This document shows, one piece after another, positions 56,801 to 64,000 of a stretch of DNA of 64,000 nucleotides (position 1 is the stretch's first letter; every line of letters begins with the position of its first letter). Position numbers and translations under genes: made by a program. This stretch comes from Metellina segmentata (lineage: Eukaryota; Arthropoda; Arachnida; Araneae; Tetragnathidae). The stretch lies in contig OX375873.1 of NCBI GenBank assembly GCA_947359465.1, positions 91,285,978 through 91,349,977 of the forward strand. The letters are read 5' to 3'. The notes under the pieces were generated by a model that saw only the letters and a program-made list of their open reading frames with translations, ran no database searches and was not told where the DNA came from.

Positions 56801-59800
56801 GTGCGCTGAAGATATGTGGTCTGGCTCATTGATATCAGTCAACCTTAGGTCCGTTTTGAGCCGGAAAAGTTTTCTTCATAGATTCGCGTTTGATCCCGGA
56901 CTGTTGTCAATAGCCCGTAAATTAAAATACCGAATACCATCTGTGTTCTTATGAGACTGGAGGTAGGTGTCCTTCCGGTCAACCTTACATGGACCCTAAT
57001 TAGTGCTTCTTAAATCGGCCGATGGATAGAACTCTATCTATTCGTCTAACCATTTATAGCCTGGTTCGGGCTTAAGCTTCCCCACCCAACCAGCTTACCA
57101 AATGGTTTAGAGTGTCAAATGGAAGGGTGAGGGAAAATACACATCCATCACCGAGAGGCACCGGAGGATAGCGCCCACAGTGCAGAGAGAGCACATACCA
57201 CCTTCTGTGAGTACGCTTGAGCCAGTCCACCCAATCGTACTTTATTTTTTTCCTTCAAAAAAATTTACAATAATTTCACAAAAGCCACAAGGTTTGGGTA
57301 AGACGGGGCAACATCGTAACTATTCCCGGCGATGGCGTGGTTGTAACGGAACGCACTTAACAGTCTTCCGTGCATACAAGCGAGCTTCATTTAATCGCTG
57401 AGAAATTGTTTTGGCAGGTGTCAGGCAGGAACACGAGTGCCGGTAGCCGTTGCAAGCTCAGAACCAATATGTCCAGGACTGAGAAGTTTGTTCCTTATTG
57501 CTATTAGGGATATATGTGCATCATCTCTGTGTACTATCACGACCACCAACATGCTTTCTCAAAGCATTTCCACCTTCCGTTGCTCTTTATTACCGCGAAA
57601 TAACGCTTTTTGATACGCATTGCTGCGGCAACTAGGGTGACAGTTTGCTCAGCTTCGAGCGGCCCCAACTACTCGCCCATGGTCAAATTCACTCAAATGA
57701 TGCTTACGGACATTCTCTACTTGATACTTGCTTCACAAGGCGGAATTTATATGAATGACTTTCAAAACCTTAAATCTTGATTTTCTGTAGATACTTAATT
57801 GTGTTTGAAATTTCAATTAATAAACAGCTCTTGCGCGCTGTCTTTTATACAGATAAGAAAACCTTGGTTGCAGCACTCTCTGCACTTACATTTTCTACAT
57901 TTGATCGGTTTTCGGAAACGCATTTTTGCATAAATCGTTTGTTCCATGGCAATTGGCAAGCAGTGTAATTCTGCACCTGGGTCTGGAACATTTAAAAAGT
58001 TTTGAGATAGGGCTCTATATATTCGTCCAACCATTTATAGCCTGGTTTAGACTTAAGCTTGCAGAGCGAAGGTGAAATTTCTACATAGCCATCTATGTCT
58101 GATTTCAGCGACCGTCACAAGAGTTTGAATATACACGCCTTGTCTTATTTCCGATGCCTGAACTATTTTCCTAACTCTGAACTTGGGGTTAGGTGTTGTT
58201 TGCCACACAATTTAACCTAAGCGGATAGTCACTCAGAGACTCATAAGGTGATGCTTAATGTCATTTAATTGACCTCATGAGTTCTAGTTCTCGCATGCGC
58301 GCCTTAAATCTGCAATCTAGCCATGTAGTGAAGAGAATAACCAACTTCACCACAGAATCAGGTGTCCAATTCTGGTATTCTATACAAAAGAAGTATTCCG
58401 GGAACCTTCCGTATAAACTCAGAAAGACATTCCATGAGAAGCAACAAAGCATTACATTGACATTATTTTAAAAGTTTCGAAGATAAAGTGCGTTTTAGAA
58501 AGTATTCTCACAGTTAGTTTTAAACCCATTATTTCTTTCTTTTCCTTATACAGTGTTTTACTTTACAGCAGTAGGTAAAGGGAAGGAGTTGAAGGATTAC
58601 CCAAGCTGCACGTTACGTGACGTAATGTATATGTTTCTTCAAAGAAAGAAAATCCAGTTTTGTAGCATGCGATGTTTCGTTTTGGTAGATCTGTTACAAT
58701 CTTTTTTCTGCGCGTGCAAGCGGCTATACTAAGAGATAAAATGAGATAGGTTGTGTTATTTTTAGACATCCTAAAGAAAATGCGTATATTACGTGCTAAT
58801 TCCGCCTCCAGCAATTAAAAGTTTTGAAAGATGGTCTGACACAAGTGGTTCAGTTTTGTCATTAGTGGGTGAATATCTTTAAGACAAGGCATTTAGTAAA
58901 ACATCTGGAGTTTTCTCTAAAAGAGTAGAAAATAGTGAGATATTTTCGGCGAGAAACGCTTTCTTTTGCGTGTTCTGATGGGCGTTCTTTTAGAATATGT
59001 TAAAGAATAGCTGTAAACGCATTGTTCGTTTCGTGAAAAACTAATAGGTTAAGGGGGTTTTATGTCGCAAAGGCTATATTTATTAAAGCGAAAAACTTCA
59101 AGTAGGCATATACAGGTGGAGGACAAAATAATACGAGCACCTGTGAAATAATGGAAAATATTTATTAATAGGAGGTTGGACCACCCTTTGACTGAAGTAC
59201 AGTTTTAATACGACGTGGGATAGATGCATAAAGGTCATGGACACTATTTAAAGGAATATTAAGCCATTCCTCCTGCAGAACGGTCTCTAATTCCGAAAGT
59301 CTGGATGGAGGTGGAAATCGGGAACGAAGTTTGGACTCCAAATATTCCCATAAATGTTCAATAATATTCACGTCTGAGACTGAGGGGGCCAGGCGAGATG
59401 TTCAACTTCATCGTCATGCTCTTCGAACCATTTTTGAACACACCTAGCAGTGTGGATAGAGGCGTTGTCGTCTTGAAAAAGTAGGCGCTCTCGAGGGAAT
59501 ACAGTCTGGACAAAAGGATGGACATGATCCCCTAGAATGCTTAGATAGTGATTGGATGTGATCTTCCCATGCAGAATAACAAGTGGTCCAAGACCGCGCC
59601 AAGATATCGCACTCCATACCATAATGGAGCCACCCCCATGCTTCACAGTCAGCAAGAGGCATTCAGGATTAAACGCGTCTCTGGGCGTTCTCCAGACATA
59701 AACGGGTCCGGTCGTCTGAAATAGAGTGAATGACGATTCATCTGACCATATTACCTATTGCCACTGCTGTGGGGACGAATTTTTGTGATCTCTGCACCAT

Positions 59801-62800
59801 TGGCGTCGCTTGAAAGCATTAGTTGCTGTCACCAAGGGTTTACGAATTGTCACTCTGCCATAAATGTTCGCAGCATGAAGTTCGCTTTTGACAGTTTTTG
59901 TTGAAACGGGGTCCTGGAGATGACTGTTCATTTCGGACGTTATCTCGGATAACGATTGCTTGTGCTTTCGGGCTACTTGTGCGCTTCAAGACCGTCTATC
60001 CCTATCAGCAAGCTTTGACTTTCAGCCACTGTTGTGCTTTGAAGACGTCGTCTTACCCTCTTTCTTGTACGCTGTCATAACGGCTGATACCGTACTCCTT
60101 GCAAACCCCAAAAGGTTTGCTGTTTCCGTAACCGATGCTCCAGCTAAACGCACTCCAACAATCATTCCTCTTTGGAACTTTGACAGGTCTGACATTTCAA
60201 CTTATCACAGATAGTTCGATAGACGCATGCAACGCAGGTGACTGCTGTTGAGAGACTGATACCTTCCTCTTCACGCCCACTAGGTGGCTGACTTCTGTTG
60301 CAGGTGGCGCGGCTGTACTGCAGGTGTGAAATACGTCCTACTTTTGTACAGGTTTTCGTATTATTTTGTCCTCCATCTGTATATAAGGAAAGTTTTTACT
60401 GACACTGAGGAGAGAAAATGCACCCAGGGAGGAACCAAACCTTCTCCGCCTCGCTTGTAAAAATTCCAAAGAAAGTAGAGTAAAACCCCGATTATCCGAG
60501 TTTCCGCTTTAACCGAGCTGTCAAATATTTCTAGGATTTTTTTTGGTCCTACATTTTTAAAAGTACCGAAAAAAATTCTGAACTTGATCTTATAAACACT
60601 AAGGAAAACGAAGTCATGCAACAATACCCCCTTTACTTTTCATTGTATCACGCACTAAAAGTTATCGAAAGTGCTATTGAATATATAGAACAACAAGAAG
60701 AAGCGACACCAGCAATCCTGTTAACCTAAAAAAAAATGCCGAAACATTTTGCTGCAGAAAAACGCCAAAGTAACCAAAACCAAAAAACAATGAAGGACGT
60801 TTTTGAGTAAGAACTCTTTAATTATCGTAACAATATAAATTGTATGAGGTATATCTGTGTAACTTTTGTATTTGTTAATTTATCCGTTTAAACCCTACAC
60901 GATTTATTTTATTTACAATTTTCGTTTTAACCTGAGTTAGTCTTGGTCCACTTTAACTTGGATAATCGGGACATCGAATTGATGAGTTGATAGTAGGTTA
61001 TCAAACACCAATTACGTTAAGCACCAATTGTTGAAAACCGGCTATAAAATACATTTTAAGATAACTTCAAACTGTATCAATATAGAGCATTTGAGTAGTG
61101 GAAGTAAAATCTTCACTTTTCCTTATTTTTTTTTTTGCACAGAAAATCCCTCTCACAGACTACCAGTGTATTTATATTCACAATATTTCAATGTAATCAG
61201 TAATAGTCACCAAAAAAATCCACATTATCAAGAAAAATGATATTGGTCACCAAGTGCAAGATCTTAACCTTTGATTACGGCTGCAGATATGACTGACGCG
61301 ATTCTTAACTTTCAAGGTACGACTGCTCTACTGGCCTTAGTATAAATTCCTTTTTGGAGCTATCAAGATACTACTGCTGTACCGACCGTAGTCGAAAGGT
61401 TAAAACTAAAATTGAAGTGTAAATCACTGTTCCATGAGTTGAAAAAATAAGATAGGTGGGAAAAGATTTAAAAACTAACAAAAATAAATTTTCGTCTAAA
61501 AGAAGTTGGATTTTTATAGCTAACTTCATGAAGAACTTTCTTATATATAAAGTACTTATGAAAACGAATTTTGGAAAATTTCAGATTTTATTTTACGCTG
61601 TTGTAATATTTTCAATTATATTTACACAACCAAAAGTAATTTTAATATATTTTGTTTGGAGAACGACTAGTGGTTGCAGGCATGGCATGTTCTATAAAAA
61701 CGTTTAGGGTAGGTGTTCCAAATATCACCTACTTTTACTGTTTTTCTGTATATCAGCCTCCAGGGTTGGGAAATAAAGCTTGAAACTAAATGAATATCAC
61801 TAGGAACTATTCTCCTTTGGTTTCCAGAGATCACATATCTTCTTTACCTATGTCAGTTTAACTTAGCTAGTAAAACTTCGAAAAGTTTCCCAAGAGAATT
61901 TTCAAGATTGGGTTACTTATTTCGCCTACCACTGTTCCTATTACCACCCACCAAGCGAAATTAGGAGCTATTATTAAAAACGAGTTGCTAGTAGAGCATA
62001 AATACCTACCGTTAATATTTAATGTAAATTAAATTCATATAAACGAAAGTATGATTTGAAAACAATTACCTGGATATTCCCTGAATTGATTGGAGACAAA
62101 AAATACAATGTGATCACAGCCTCAAATACGTCAGATAGAATAGTGTTGTTGATATAACTGATAGGAAACCTGCCGGTGGCGCTACGTGGGGAAAAACTCT
62201 AGACCGTCAATATAGATACATAAACTCATAGATGCACAAAGTAAGCTTGAAAACACGAGTAGGTGATATTGAGCACAGGGGCGATATTTGGAACTCCAAC
62301 CCTACTCATAAGTAATAAAAAACTGGATTGTTGTCGAATTCCTTTTTTTATGATTGGTTTTTAGTCGAGCAGCATGTAGGTGGCTTTAGTGTTTATGGAA
62401 AAGGACAAGTTTACTGTACGTATAACTTACGTGACATCACGGGCATATTTTTCGAATATAATTTCATTTTAGTACTCTTAACCAACAAAAATTCCAAATA
62501 ATTCCGAATCAATTTATCACAGTTGGTCGTTCAACCCATTTAGATTAAACGCTAGATGTCACTAAGACGGTGATATCGGAATACATTATAAGGTAACCCA
62601 TATCTTTATCATACGAGATCCTTTGGGTTACAGAAGTGAAATCTTCGCCTTCTCGTCTGGTTTGTTTTGCACTTAAAAGCCCTCTCATAGACTCACGAGA
62701 AGATTCATAAATAAATAAAAGTGCAGAAAATTTCAAACCTGAGAAAAAGATGTATACCTGGGATATATTCCTGGAAATCCTGGAGACTGGACAAAACACC

Positions 62801-62906
62801 GTGTTGGAGCACACCCGTGGAATGTTCTTTCGCAGTAGGATCCAGGAACAGGTGTTCCTCTTCTGTGGGGGTAGAGTTGAGCATATTGACCGTAACGTGC
62901 ATGTAC
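44100..62906 (-). CDS. CUB/LDLa single-pass membrane protein gene (six exons, 5' incomplete)
   Basis: Six minus-strand exons (62906-62758, 54802-54594, 52765-52477, 49658-49428, 47829-47496, 44888-44100) all end in GT donors and begin after AG acceptors. They join in frame with phases 2, 1, 2, 2, 0 to give 2001 nt, 666 residues and a stop. The product has about four CUB-like modules with paired Cys, one six-Cys LDL-receptor class A repeat, one C-terminal membrane helix and a short basic tail. This is the layout of an extracellular ligand-binding type I membrane protein; ligand and pathway are unknown. The signal peptide must lie on an upstream exon. Introns are 1.6-8 kb and carry many transposons. 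I cannot name a specific orthologue. Confidence 0.88.
45339..45590. repeat. Dispersed repeat R4, copy 1
   Basis: GTCGCTGTGGTAGGATTTC, GTGAGCTTACGAATATACTT and, at the end, CATGCTCCGCCTATTTCATT with CGATGC. The same order appears at 51500-51725 and 52025-52436, all in introns of this gene. Confidence 0.65.
47093..47165. repeat. 17-bp-arm inverted repeat
   Basis: CTTCATGCAAAGAAAAA (47093-47109) is perfectly inverted as TTTTTCTTTGCATGAAG (47149-47165), 39-base spacer that itself repeats ACTTTTTCTTTGCAT. Could form a stem in the intron RNA. Confidence 0.85.
47496..47829 (-). CDS. CUB/LDLa gene, exon with third CUB-like module (334 nt)
   Basis: After TTTTTTTCTAG, one base completes a Gly codon with the previous exon. 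It encodes SYAFEVRPVNVVARRNS, the end of CUB module 2. It continues with NGSSCSRVF, LTCNYTFDATRLPQGRVRL and CSDCRQEPLYAQVFLG, a third CUB-like module with its Cys pair. It ends TGCAAA at GTGAGA in phase 0. Confidence 0.88.
48082..48285. repeat. GATATC-palindrome TTAA element, copy F
   Basis: Starts after TTAA (48078-48081) with ACCTTTCTGGTGGTTGGC. Contains TCGTCATTAGCAAAACT and TTGATGACAAGATACCTCG; the right terminus is not clear. Confidence 0.55.
48869..48886. repeat. (CG)9 dinucleotide run
   Basis: Nine consecutive CG units in otherwise AT-rich intron DNA; a sequence type able to adopt Z-DNA and unusual where CpG is normally depleted. Confidence 0.95.
48933..49176. repeat. GATATC-palindrome TTAA element, copy G (244 bp)
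   Basis: TTAA at 48929-48932 and 49177-49180. Contains GATGGACGAGATATCTCGTC followed at once by CATCAAGATAGGGTCAG, so an 18-base perfect palindrome GACGAGATATCTCGTC extends into GATGG/CCATC. Confidence 0.7.
49428..49658 (-). CDS. CUB/LDLa gene, exon with CUB module 2 core (231 nt)
   Basis: Acceptor TTTTTACAG; the first base completes Arg of CTYR. Encodes FTASSDDEVLKLTFEFFRM, CNESLKLYDSPYGD, and SGPGLFVEFTSKIG, the central strands of a CUB domain (C..d.l.vyDg...., S.g..l.v.F.S). Donor AATAGG then GTATTT is the weakest of the set. Less GC-rich than the exons on either side. Confidence 0.88.
49949..50175 (+). repeat. tRNA-derived SINE of a second family
   Basis: GTCTAGTGGTTAAGGCGTTG (A box) and CCTGGTTCGAATCCGGGG (B box) about 35 bases apart, then a body unlike the main SINE (GTGGCCGTCACTTCCGGCC). 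It lacks a tRNA acceptor stem. Only this copy is in the window. Confidence 0.75.
50469..51397. mobile_element. TTAA-specific MITE of a second family (929 bp)
   Basis: TTAA at 50465-50468 and 51398-51401. Left end GGGGTTAGGTACCTTTTAAA, right end inverted GGGGTTAGGTACATTTTAAA. Interior is extremely AT-rich with no supported frame. It lies in an intron of the CUB/LDLa gene. Confidence 0.9.
51500..51725. repeat. Dispersed repeat R4, copy 2
   Basis: GTCGCTGTTGTAAGATCTC, then at the right end CATGCTCCATCCTATTCATT and GTCGATG. Confidence 0.6.
52025..52436. repeat. Dispersed repeat R4, copy 3, with nested SINE
   Basis: GTCGCTGTCGTAGGATCTC and GTGAGCTCACGAATCGACTT start the copy. It is interrupted at about 52215 by a SINE and resumes at 52405 with CATGCTCCGTCTATTTCATT, ending 40 bases before the next exon's donor. 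Confidence 0.65.
52213..52398 (+). repeat. tRNA-derived SINE, 3' part, nested in R4
   Basis: GGCGTAGTGTGGAAGTTTGG, GTGTGCCAGCTCAGG, CGTCATCTGATCGTCG and CAGTGCGATGTTAGTTAA. Head missing. Confidence 0.75.
52477..52765 (-). CDS. CUB/LDLa gene, exon joining CUB modules 1 and 2 (289 nt)
   Basis: Acceptor CACAATCTCAG; with the previous G the first codon is Asp after TLC. Encodes the end of module 1 (SGPEMLVEFVTSNVG, FHFKAES), then CAITRHLRPGDVFTFGHLRS and YPVNTTCTYR, the opening of module 2. Donor TACAG then GTAAGC is strong. GC-rich like the terminal exon. Confidence 0.9.
52930..53160. repeat. Dispersed repeat R3, copy 2
   Basis: AGACCAATCAGACGATGAAA and CCATCCGGCAGACGAAAG, matching 33944-34000, and TTACTGTAACG near 53140. 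Confidence 0.55.
54333..54398. repeat. Possible hAT element terminus
   Basis: Read on the minus strand from 54398 it starts CAGGGTTCTTTAACCTG and continues GTTCCGCGGAACCCC, an arrangement common at ends of hAT (Charlie-type) elements. No partner end or 8-bp duplication was identified. Confidence 0.4.
54594..54802 (-). CDS. CUB/LDLa gene, exon with CUB module 1 core (209 nt)
   Basis: Acceptor TCATATTTGCAG; the first base completes the Arg of IYPR. Encodes NLRCRYNLVV, then SIVALDMNAFDVDGLSCDNL and CPFDYVKVYDGPTEDSPLIV, with FDYVKVYDG being the clear CUB signature, and ends at TLC plus one base. Donor CTCTGTG then GTAAGT. A plus-strand frame overlapping it is a shadow. Confidence 0.92.
55315..55450. 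repeat. Imperfect inverted repeat
   Basis: CTTCCCGCACCAACGCGTGA (about 55330) is approximately inverted as TCACGCGCTGGTGCGAGATC (about 55418). GC-rich arms in AT-rich DNA; possibly part of a palindromic MITE. Sequence at 55545-55600 (GATGTTTGGCGTTCAATCTA) also resembles 6003-6025. Confidence 0.5.
56522..56935 (+). repeat. tRNA-derived SINE, 3' part, split by an insertion
   Basis: GAGTGGGGTGCCAGCTCAGG to CGTTTGATCC (56612), then resumes CGTTTGATCCCGGACTG at 56887 and ends AATAGCCCGTAAATTAAA. The SINE is continuous once 56613-56886 plus one copy of the 10-bp duplication are removed. Confidence 0.75.
56613..56886. mobile_element. Dispersed repeat R2, copy 2: 274-bp insertion with 10-bp duplication
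   Basis: Flanked by CGTTTGATCC at 56603-56612 and 56887-56896. Contains the R2 core CCCCTCCGTACCGAGTTATT and AAAACCCACAGCGGATTAGC, shared with 32371-32560. Class unknown; a 10-bp duplication could be retroposon- or Mutator-type. Confidence 0.7.
57026..57078. repeat. 53-bp direct repeat, left copy
   Basis: ATTCGTCTAACCATTTATAG and CCTGGTTCGGGCTTAAGCTT match 58009-58061 (ATTCGTCCAACCATTTATAG, CCTGGTTTAGACTTAAGCTT) in the same orientation, bracketing a Tc1-like fragment. Confidence 0.75.
57308..57965 (-). mobile_element. Tc1-like element fragment, N-terminal half
   Basis: Minus-strand relative of 15369-16020: same terminus (TTGCCAATTGCCATGGAACA, read from 57959), same leader, and a broken N-terminal transposase frame (ending near the equivalent of 16010). 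TA follows the terminus at 57966. The catalytic half is absent. Confidence 0.75.
58009..58061. repeat. 53-bp direct repeat, right copy
   Basis: Partner of 57026-57078, about 88 percent alike by eye. Because the copies lie outside the Tc1 fragment they may mark an older repeat into which it inserted. Confidence 0.7.
58686..58756. repeat. Short dispersed repeat R5, copy 1
   Basis: TTTTTTCTGCGCGTGCAAGC, GGCTATACTAAGAGATAAAA and TGAGATAGGTTGT match the last 65 bases of the window (63936-64000). Confidence 0.6.
59113..60379 (-). mobile_element. Nearly complete Tc1-like element (1267 bp)
   Basis: TA at 59111-59112 and 60380-60381. Termini CAGGTGGAGGACAAAATAAT and, inverted, CAGATGGAGGACAAAATAAT. 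Length and single gene are normal for Tc1. It is the best-preserved autonomous-type element in the window, lying in the 8-kb intron. Confidence 0.93.
59165..60195 (-). pseudogene. Tc1-family transposase, few lesions
   Basis: ATG at 60195 begins MSDLSKFQRGMIVGVRLAGA (paired-type DNA-binding domain, about residues 1-110). WSDESSFTLF (about 59730) has the first catalytic Asp, VKHGGGSIMVWSAISW follows, FQDDNASIHTA (about 59475) has the second, and NIIEHLWEYL (about 59350) the Glu. It ends LQSKGGPTSY and TAA at 59165. About 343 codons, the family's usual length. Stops within the frame (for example near 60020 and 59757) and a frameshift near 59370 break it. All catalytic residues survive, so inactivation looks recent. 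Confidence 0.9.
60476..60975 (+). mobile_element. Tigger/pogo element, internally deleted
   Basis: Left end GTAAAACCCCGATTATCCGA and right end, inverted, GTCCCGATTATCCAAGTTAA, followed on both sides by a TTTAACC/TTAAAAC-type block. CCCGATTATCC termini are typical of Tigger-like elements. About 500 bp, with a transposase tail inside. Confidence 0.8.
60640..60808 (+). pseudogene. Tigger transposase C-terminal remnant
   Basis: ALKVIESAIEYIEQQEEATP matches the C-terminal helix of Tigger/jerky-like transposases (al.+al.YieQQ.eat..d). After an in-frame stop and frameshift, AAEKRQSNQNQKTMKDVFE continues the usual ending (aa.KR......q..i.dFF). DNA-binding and DDE parts are deleted. Confidence 0.75.
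61707..62302. mobile_element. pogo-type MITE (596 bp)
   Basis: TA at 61705-61706 and 62303-62304. Left end GGGTAGGTGTTCCAAATATC, right end inverted GGGTTGGAGTTCCAAATATC. No coding capacity. The GGGT-start termini recall the elements at 41 and 24048 but share little beyond that. Confidence 0.85.
62758..62906 (-). CDS. CUB/LDLa gene, first recognised exon (149 nt)
   Basis: Acceptor TTCCTGACAACAG at 62907; an in-frame TGA lies just upstream, so the exon starts here in phase 0. Encodes RYGQYAQLYPHRRGTPVPGS, then CERTFHGCAPTRC and FVQSPGFPGIYPR, the last being the opening of a CUB domain (..SPgyPg.Yp). Donor CCCAG then GTATAC, phase 2, fits the exon at 54802. A longer frame in another phase over the same DNA is a shadow. 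Confidence 0.88.
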
Positions 62907-63559
62907 CTGTTGTCAGGAAAGAATTTCAAACGAATTTGAAATATAATCTTCATACCAAATTATGAACGTTTTAAATTTTATTTCTAACTGTGTTGTATAA
63001 CATTCCTAAAATATCAGTATTTTTTAATTGTCATGCTAAACTTAAAGGTAGTGCATCCAAGTTTGTTCATTCATGATCTTAGCATGCCATGTGCACAAGA
63101 TGTAACATCCAAGCATTCTGATTTTTCAAAATTCCTGACCACTGACTTCTACGGTCTTCGGGACTACAAGGGGTGAACTGGTGACTATATATGACGAAGA
63201 ACTCAATGGGCACTACCGTTACTTCTAAGGAAAGTCTGAAATTTAGTCCAACATCAGTCATGTGGCACTAAATTGACTGAAATACACATGCGCGTGTCGT
63301 ATGCTTTGTCGCCTGCTGTTCCACTGTGTGGCTGAACTAACAGGGACAATCACCAATACGATTGTGATTCGAATCAAAGATCTAGCTTTCAGACAAACGC
63401 TATGATCACTATACCAGGTAGACGTTTGTTTGGTGAACTTCAATATATTAGTTTTAAATTGACGCGAAGTTATTTGCATATTTTTAATTTTCAGTAGACG
63501 TTTTCACTAAAATCAAAGTAGAAAAGTTACACTAATTGTTAAAACCATTTAAGAAACTA
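62907..63559. other. Upstream part of the CUB/LDLa gene region, no exon supported
   Basis: Minus-strand frames at 63079-63479 have no recognisable motif and no clear splice context. Confidence 0.4.
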
Positions 63560-63672
63560 CTTCTGATTTCGTGACTCTTATCTGTGAGTCTTTCAAGCAT
63601 TCGATGATGAGGGGAGAGCAGTCAACTCCTTGACTGAATCTCCACCTTGCGATGAAGATGAGAACATATAGT
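63560..63672 (-). CDS. Possible further upstream exon of the CUB/LDLa gene
   Basis: After TTAAATATCTTACAG the minus strand reads FGLYVLIFIARWRFSQGVDC and SPLIIECLKDSQIR. The hydrophobic strand plus a Cys-containing segment, and the TAC-AG junction seen in other exons, weakly resemble a CUB core. No strong donor follows (AGA-GTCACG is the in-phase choice), and no start codon is present. Treat as a hypothesis only. Confidence 0.22.
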
Positions 63673-63935
63673 CCGAATCTGTAAGATATTTAATTTGCAT
63701 TCCTATCAGAAAATAAAAATTAAATATTTCTCAGTGGATCACCTCCAAATGTCATTTTATTGTTCATTTCCCCCACCAGTTTAGCAACTATAAAGTGTTA
63801 TGCCTTTTTAAAGGTTAATCAATGATTTAGTAAAGTTTACATAATTGAAAAATAGTTTTACTCCTTGTAATTGCAACATGCTTGAGCCCTGGTAACAAAC
63901 TATTTAAAGGTAACTTGAAGAGAAGGTTTTAGTCT

Positions 63936-64000
63936 ACCAGTTTCAACCGTTTTCTGTGCACACAAGCGGTTATATTAAGAATAAAATGAGGTAGGCTGTT
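63936..64000. repeat. Short dispersed repeat R5, copy 2, cut by the window edge
   Basis: CCGTTTTCTGTGCACACAAG, CGGTTATATTAAGAATAAAA and TGAGGTAGGCTGTT match 58686-58756. Confidence 0.6.

Larger units (their letters stand above)
54803..62757 (-). other. Large intron of the CUB/LDLa gene (7955 bp)
   Basis: Between donor CCCAG-GTATAC at 62757 and acceptor at 54803. Contains SINEs, two Tc1-like elements, a Tigger remnant and a pogo-type MITE, listed separately. 53.2-54.2 kb and 58.1-59.1 kb (apart from a short repeat) show nothing recognisable. Confidence 0.75.

Noticed and set aside
62705..62953. 82-codon minus-strand frame over the first CUB exon
   Set aside because: The exon reads in a different phase that joins in frame to the next CUB exon; this one is a shadow.
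63079..63479. Minus-strand frames upstream of the first CUB exon
   Set aside because: No signal peptide, CUB pattern or convincing splice sites, so not accepted as missing 5' exons.

Overview
The window looks like AT-rich nuclear DNA of an arthropod, most likely a spider of the orb-weaver type. The evidence is metazoan splice sites, tRNA-derived SINEs, and decayed copies of many eukaryotic DNA transposon superfamilies (Tc1/mariner, pogo/Tigger, hAT, PIF/Harbinger, Merlin, Mutator-like, TTAA-specific MITEs). Several coding fragments also resemble unnamed multi-copy protein families I associate with spider genomes. The taxon is inference from remembered family resemblance; no search was run.

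Two host genes are supported. (1) A single-coding-exon gene at 13025-14395 (+) encodes a 456-residue helix-rich protein of a spider-type uncharacterised family, with a splice acceptor 15 bases before the ATG and AATAAA just after the stop. (2) A multi-exon gene on the minus strand runs from 62906 down to 44100. Six exons join in compatible phases (2001 nt, 666 residues plus stop) and encode the C-terminal part of a CUB-domain, LDLa-domain, single-pass membrane protein. Its 5' end lies upstream, in 62.9-64 kb or beyond the window.

Layout: 0-5.5 kb is a nest of transposons inside a broken copy of an unnamed multi-copy gene. 5.5-9 kb holds a degenerate ~141-bp tandem repeat, SINEs and a 730-bp element with ~50-bp inverted termini. 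9.7-12.3 kb has Merlin and Mutator-like transposase remnants. 13-14.4 kb is the intact gene. 15.4-18.2 kb is a Tc1-like element with extra DNA inside. 18.5-25.6 kb carries TTAA MITEs, SINEs, two PIF/Harbinger elements with TTA duplications, a mariner scrap and a pogo-type element. 27-28.3 kb holds a TTAA element, a possible LTR edge and a 101-bp tandem array. 29-40 kb is SINEs, Tc1 and LINE fragments, and a mariner-type element with both termini. 40.7-42.2 kb is a second unnamed multi-copy gene, broken and invaded by a microsatellite. 44-63 kb is the CUB/LDLa gene, whose introns hold many more elements, among them a nearly complete Tc1-like element (59113-60379) and a Tigger remnant (60.5-61 kb).

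The two host genes show no functional link. The rest is mainly a record of nested insertion. Its most notable internal pattern is a palindrome-rich TTAA-flanked family built on CGAGATATCTCG, present in at least seven places.
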